A stretch of DNA of 64,000 nucleotides, from the NCBI RefSeq assembly GCF_029626225.1, contig NZ_JARUBP010000001.1, positions 3,658,001 through 3,722,000 of the forward strand. The letters run 5' to 3'. Source of the DNA: Asanoa sp. WMMD1127 (GTDB lineage Bacteria > Actinomycetota > Actinomycetes > Mycobacteriales > Micromonosporaceae). Positions 56,990 to 64,000 of this stretch are shown one piece after another. Each line of letters begins with the position of its first letter. The first letter of the stretch is position 1. The notes under the pieces were generated by a model. It saw only the letters and a list, made by a program, of their open reading frames with translations, ran no database searches and was not told the origin of the DNA. Made by a program: the position numbers and the translations under genes.

Positions 56990-58266
56990 TCGGTCGCCGC
57001 CGGCGCCGCCTGGGGGCTCGTTGGGGTGGGCGGCGCCGGCGCCCCGTCGTCTCTCCCCTCCCGCGGTTTCGTGGCGGCGTCCGCGTGGTGACGCGGGCGC
57101 GCGTCGGGGGCGTTCGGCAGGACGTGGTCGCGGACCGTCACGTAGACCGCGTGCACGGCCAGGACCCGCTCGACCTCGTCGAGGATCGGCGCGAAGAACT
57201 GGTGGCGCTGCTCGGCGTCGATCATCGAGGTGACCGCGAAGTACATGCTGCCGAAGCCGGCCAGCACCGCGGCGTTCTTGAGCAGGGCGAGGGGGACGGA
57301 GCCGAGCATCGCCGGATCCGCGCCGATCCACTGCGCGGCGGTCTCCCTCGTCACCACGAGGAGGCCGAGCAGCACGAAGAAGCCGAAGAGACCGAGCCCG
57401 ACGACGGCGGCCTGGACCAGCTGCCGGGTGGCCAGGATGACCAGCAGGTTGGTGATCTGGCCGCTGGTCAGCCGGACCGGTGCGAGCGGCCCCTCCGGCG
57501 CCACGTCGGCCATGTCCACCATGGACAGTGGCGTGCGTTTGCAGGCGTGGCTGAGCCGTTCGGGGCGCAGGTCCTGCTCGACCCGGCCGATCTCGTCGCG
57601 CAACCGGCCGGCGCTGGCCAGGATGGTCACCGCCGCGAACAGGGCCAGCACCAGGCCGACCCGGTCCCAGCCGAGGCGGTGCATCGCCTGCCAGAGCTCA
57701 CCGGTGAAGAAGAAGAACAACGTGACGAACAGCAGCATCGGCAACGCCCGCCCCTGCAGCCGCAGGCTGTTGCGCATGTCGTCGATGGCGTGCCGGACGG
57801 CGCTGCGCAGCAAGGGCAGCAGGCCGTAGGTGACCGCCAGGTAGCCGCCGGCGGTGGCCGCCACCGCCGCGAGCAGGTAGGTCGTCGTGTCGCCGCCGGT
57901 CCAGTCCTTGTCCAGGGCGGTCAACGGGACCGCGGCCAGCAGGACCGCGTAGCCGGCCAGCAGGATCCAGGCCGTGACCAGCGAGAACCGCGGCATCCGG
58001 CGGCTCCAGGCGGTCAGCGCGGGCCAGGCGGCGAGGCCGGCGACGACCGCGGCGAGCCCGACGAGGTCGCGGGTGCGGTCGCTGGCGCCGGCCGCCTGCG
58101 CGCCGAACCAGGCCAGGTCGACCACCGCCACCACGGCGAGGTACGGCACCATGCGGGGCAGGACGTGCCGGCGGAAGTCGTACCCGGAGATCATCTGTGG
58201 CACGCCGCGCCGGACGAACCAGCTCTCGGTCTGCCGGATGAGCGCGCGGGATGCGGTGAGCGGCAC
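56977..58266 (-). CDS. Large polytopic membrane protein, uncharacterised
   Basis: From the GTG at 58266 the product has about 429 residues with seven to nine hydrophobic helices and a C-terminal Pro/Ala-rich tail. A soluble-looking loop (RPERLSHACKRTPLSMVDMADV) lies mid-chain. CACCAT sits 6 nt before this GTG; an upstream GTG at 58308 would add 14 residues. No known domain is recognised; it looks like an actinobacteria-specific membrane protein. Confidence 0.7.
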   Translation of the reverse strand: MPLTASRALIRQTESWFVRRGVPQMISGYDFRRHVLPRMVPYLAVVAVVDLAWFGAQAAGASDRTRDLVGLAAVVAGLAAWPALTAWSRRMPRFSLVTAWILLAGYAVLLAAVPLTALDKDWTGGDTTTYLLAAVAATAGGYLAVTYGLLPLLRSAVRHAIDDMRNSLRLQGRALPMLLFVTLFFFFTGELWQAMHRLGWDRVGLVLALFAAVTILASAGRLRDEIGRVEQDLRPERLSHACKRTPLSMVDMADVAPEGPLAPVRLTSGQITNLLVILATRQLVQAAVVGLGLFGFFVLLGLLVVTRETAAQWIGADPAMLGSVPLALLKNAAVLAGFGSMYFAVTSMIDAEQRHQFFAPILDEVERVLAVHAVYVTVRDHVLPNAPDARPRHHADAATKPREGRDDGAPAPPTPTSPQAAPAATDQVS

Positions 58267-58342
58267 GCACTGATGGTGCCAGGCGGGCGCGGTGGACGCG
58301 CGCCCCACGTTCGTGTGGTGGAGGCCGGGCCGCGCGGTGGAG

Positions 58343-58348
58343 TAGCTT
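58343..58348 (+). promoter_or_regulatory. -10 element TAGCTT for the hpt-like gene (leaderless)
   Basis: TAGCTT ends 7 nt before the GTG at 58356, supporting that start over the TTG at 58347. Confidence 0.5.
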
Positions 58349-58355
58349 GAGCCGC

Positions 58356-58931
58356 GTGGAGCACGCGCACGTGATCGACGACGTGGCCGAGGTCCTCGCG
58401 ACCGAAGACGAGATCGCCGCCCGGGTGGCCGAGCTGGCGGCCAGGATCGAAACCGACTACGCGGGCCGCGACCTGCTCCTGGTCGGCGTGCTCAACGGCG
58501 CGGCCACGGTGACGGTCGATCTCGCCCGCGCCCTGCACCGCCACGTGGAGATCACCTGGATGGGCATCACGTCGTACGGCGCGGGCCAGGGCGGCTCCGG
58601 CGCCGTCCGGCTGCGCAAGGACATCGACGTCGACGTGGCGGGCCGCAACGTCCTGGTGGTCGACGGCGTGATCGACACGGGCCTGACGGCCGCGTGGCTG
58701 ATGACCAACCTGCGTGCGCGCGGCCCGGCGTCCCTGGAGTTCTTCGGCCTGTTCCGCAAGCCCGGCGCGGCCTCGCTGCCGGTCGATATCCGATATGTCG
58801 GGTTCGACGTTCCGGCCGGGGTGGTCGTCGGGTACGGCCTCGACTACCAGGGCCGCTACCGCAACCTGCGCTGCTGCGCCCGCCTGGCCTCACACGTCTA
58901 CGAGCCCGTGCCGGCCGCGGTCGCTGAATAG
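58356..58931 (+). CDS. Hypoxanthine phosphoribosyltransferase-like protein
   Basis: The 191-residue protein has the PRTase fold with LLLVGVLNGAATVTVDLARAL, ITSYGAGQGGSGAVRLRKDID, a PRPP-binding loop VLVVDGVIDTGLTA and VGFDVPAGVVVGYGLDYQG. The PRPP loop has VDG where most HPRTs have two acidic residues (VED or VDD), a possible change in ribose binding. Purine salvage is the default role; it may be a second paralogue, since the usual hpt neighbours (tilS, ftsH) are absent. Confidence 0.82.
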   Translation: MEHAHVIDDVAEVLATEDEIAARVAELAARIETDYAGRDLLLVGVLNGAATVTVDLARALHRHVEITWMGITSYGAGQGGSGAVRLRKDIDVDVAGRNVLVVDGVIDTGLTAAWLMTNLRARGPASLEFFGLFRKPGAASLPVDIRYVGFDVPAGVVVGYGLDYQGRYRNLRCCARLASHVYEPVPAAVAE

Positions 58932-58939
58932 GTTGACGT

Positions 58940-59722
58940 TCAGCAGGTGTTGTCGACCGCGCACAGCCGGGCGGCGGCGCGTTCGCCGAGCAACCGCATC
59001 TGGTCCGGGTCGTCGCTCGCGGTGAACACGGTGGCCACCAGGTCGCCGACGCGGACCACGGCGGCCACCGTCGCCGGCCGCATCGGCACCCGGCCGTCGA
59101 AGACCTGCACCTCCAGCCGGACGAGGATCGACTCGTCGCCGGCGAAGTCCTCGTCCACCACCGACCAGTCGCTGATCGCGGGACTCGCCGAGCCCGTGGC
59201 CTGCCCGCCGGCGCAGGACCGCAACATCCGGCCGATGTCGTCGACCACCCCCGTCGGGTCGGCGAACCGGCCGGCCTCCGCGAACACCGCCGCGCCGGGT
59301 CGCTCGATCTGCGTCCGGCGCAGCCGCAGGAATGACCGGTAGGACGCGATGTCCGGCGTTTCGTGCCGCAGACACTCGGCACCGCCACCGACCGGTAGCG
59401 CAGGGTACGCCCCGGGTGGCACCTCGCTGTCGGTGGCGGTGTAGCCGGGACCGACGTCCTCGGGCTGGAGCAACGCGCTCGGTGGCAGCGGGTCCGCCCC
59501 GGCCGCCGACCCGTCGGCCGTAACCGGTGGAGCTACCGGCCCGGCGATGGCGGTCAACCAGCCGGCGCCGGCCGCGATCACCAGCACACCGGCCGCGGCC
59601 AGCACCACGGGGCGCCGCCGGCGGCGGGTGTGCCCCCGCGACCGGATGCTCTCCGCCTCCGCCCACGCCACCTCCGGCAACTCGTGGTCGAGCCGGCCCG
59701 CCAGCTCGTCGAGATCAGCCAT
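58940..59722 (-). CDS. Sigma-factor partner protein with one transmembrane helix
   Basis: The 260-residue protein has a 35-residue cytoplasmic N-terminus, a basic Arg cluster, one transmembrane helix (about 39-60) and an extracytoplasmic domain (about 80-260) with three Cys. It overlaps the ECF sigma gene upstream by 8 nt, so it is probably the cognate anti-sigma or signal protein. It has no visible zinc-binding anti-sigma HxxxCxxC motif in the short cytoplasmic part. Confidence 0.7.
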   Translation of the reverse strand: MADLDELAGRLDHELPEVAWAEAESIRSRGHTRRRRRPVVLAAAGVLVIAAGAGWLTAIAGPVAPPVTADGSAAGADPLPPSALLQPEDVGPGYTATDSEVPPGAYPALPVGGGAECLRHETPDIASYRSFLRLRRTQIERPGAAVFAEAGRFADPTGVVDDIGRMLRSCAGGQATGSASPAISDWSVVDEDFAGDESILVRLEVQVFDGRVPMRPATVAAVVRVGDLVATVFTASDDPDQMRLLGERAAARLCAVDNTC

Positions 59723-60218
59723 GGTTGACCTCCACCTCTTTGTCGTCCTCACCGAGCAGGGCGGCGAGGGCCGCCCGTCCACGTGCCAGGCGAGCCTTGA
59801 CCGTGCCGATCGGCGCGCCGGTCTCGGTGGCGATGTCGGCGACGGAGAGGCCCAGCACGTAGTGCAGCGCCAGCGCCGTCCGCTGGGCGGCCGGCAGCCG
59901 GCGCAGCGCGTCGACCAACGCCACCGTGTCCGGGCTGGGCCCTTCGACGGGTTCGGGGGCCCCGTGCCGCGCGTAGGCCCGAGCCCGGCTCCGCCGGCGT
60001 CGCCACCGGCTGACCGCGATCCGCGCGGCCACGACCCGCACCCACGACTCCGGGTCCGGGTAGCCACCGACGGTCTCCCACCGCTGCCAGGCCCGGACGA
60101 ACGCCTCCTGCACGACGTCCTGCGCCTCGGCGACGTCGCCGGTCAGCACGTAGACGTAACCGAACATCCGTCGCCGACTGCCGCGGTAGAACGCGTCGAA
60201 GTCCGCCTCGCCGGCCAC
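59715..60218 (-). CDS. ECF sigma factor (SigE family)
   Basis: The 167-residue protein has region 2 (ADFDAFYRGSRRRMFGYVYVLTGD and AQDVVQEAFVRAWQRWE) and region 4 (RRLPAAQRTALALHYVLGLSVADIATETGAPIG). The GTG at 60218 follows GGAGGGGGACGG; longer upstream frames lack a ribosome-binding site. It redirects RNA polymerase to stress or envelope genes, under control of the membrane protein encoded next. It starts 113 nt downstream of lhr on the same strand. Confidence 0.88.
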   Translation of the reverse strand: MAGEADFDAFYRGSRRRMFGYVYVLTGDVAEAQDVVQEAFVRAWQRWETVGGYPDPESWVRVVAARIAVSRWRRRRSRARAYARHGAPEPVEGPSPDTVALVDALRRLPAAQRTALALHYVLGLSVADIATETGAPIGTVKARLARGRAALAALLGEDDKEVEVNHG

Positions 60219-60331
60219 CCGTCCCCCTCCGCCTTCCCGGATGAGGGAGATACGTCCGAGCCACCCGCGAGGTTGCGCGAGACGCCCCAGATCTTCACCG
60301 CCTCCGTGGCGCCAGCGCCCGACGGCGTGGG

Positions 60332-64000
<3,669 letters not shown>

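Overview
The window is about 64 kb of very GC-rich actinobacterial chromosome. Gene order and protein sequences point to the family Micromonosporaceae (inference, no search run). Supporting signs are the rimP-nusA-ylxR-infB-DUF503-rbfA-DHH phosphoesterase order, the truB-ribF-rpsO-pnp-M16 peptidase-dapB order, a ThyX-type thymidylate synthase, dapA next to RNase J, clgR-pspA, an F420-type LLM enzyme, many GTG starts and many TANNNT hexamers 6-8 nt upstream of start codons. Most of the window is core chromosome. I see no prophage, no CRISPR array, no transposase, no tRNA or rRNA and no secondary-metabolite cluster.

Layout. 1-3101 (minus): lipoprotein, DUF4439 protein, PadR regulator and an FtsX-type ABC exporter cut by the window edge. 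3159-15000 (plus): translation and RNA genes rimP, nusA, ylxR, infB, DUF503, rbfA, a DHH phosphoesterase, two small membrane proteins, a 31-codon ORF, a MATE exporter, truB, ribF and rpsO. 15197-19684: pnp, an M16 peptidase and dapB. 19702-26172: an oligosaccharide island with a glycogen-debranching-like hydrolase divergent from a LacI regulator and a CUT1 importer without its own ATPase. 26173-27591: a 1.4 kb gene-free block with a large two-stem palindrome and a 33-bp tandem array, followed by an odd CoaD-like nucleotidyltransferase.

28025-33717: DUF2752 protein, YcaQ-type glycosylase, two GNAT enzymes, a GT87 mannosyltransferase-like protein, and a small minus-strand module (RHH protein, DUF4097 protein, 48-residue protein) with TGACGTCA repeats at its promoter. 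33842-38151: thyX, dapA, rnj and an APH-like kinase. 38131-42240: an M15 endolysin-like protein, GNAT, glutamate decarboxylase with a class II glutamine amidotransferase, and DUF2784. 42269-44244: two YbjN proteins. 44356-53700: ftsK, a small membrane protein, an ornithine-cyclodeaminase-like enzyme, rimO, pgsA, cinA and the clgR-pspA-pspM-like envelope-stress module. 53952-64000: nei, SAM adenosyltransferase, GNAT, LLM oxidoreductase, a large membrane protein, hpt-like PRTase, an ECF sigma factor with its partner, and the C-terminal part of lhr.

The most interesting non-coding signals are the palindromes at 11271, 26346 and 50524, the tandem repeats at 27071 and 53758, the operator-like TGACGTCA set at 33387-33746, the LacI operator pair at 21797-21837, a ClgR-type box in the 3' end of cinA, and the many apparently leaderless promoters, including two divergent genes whose start codons overlap.
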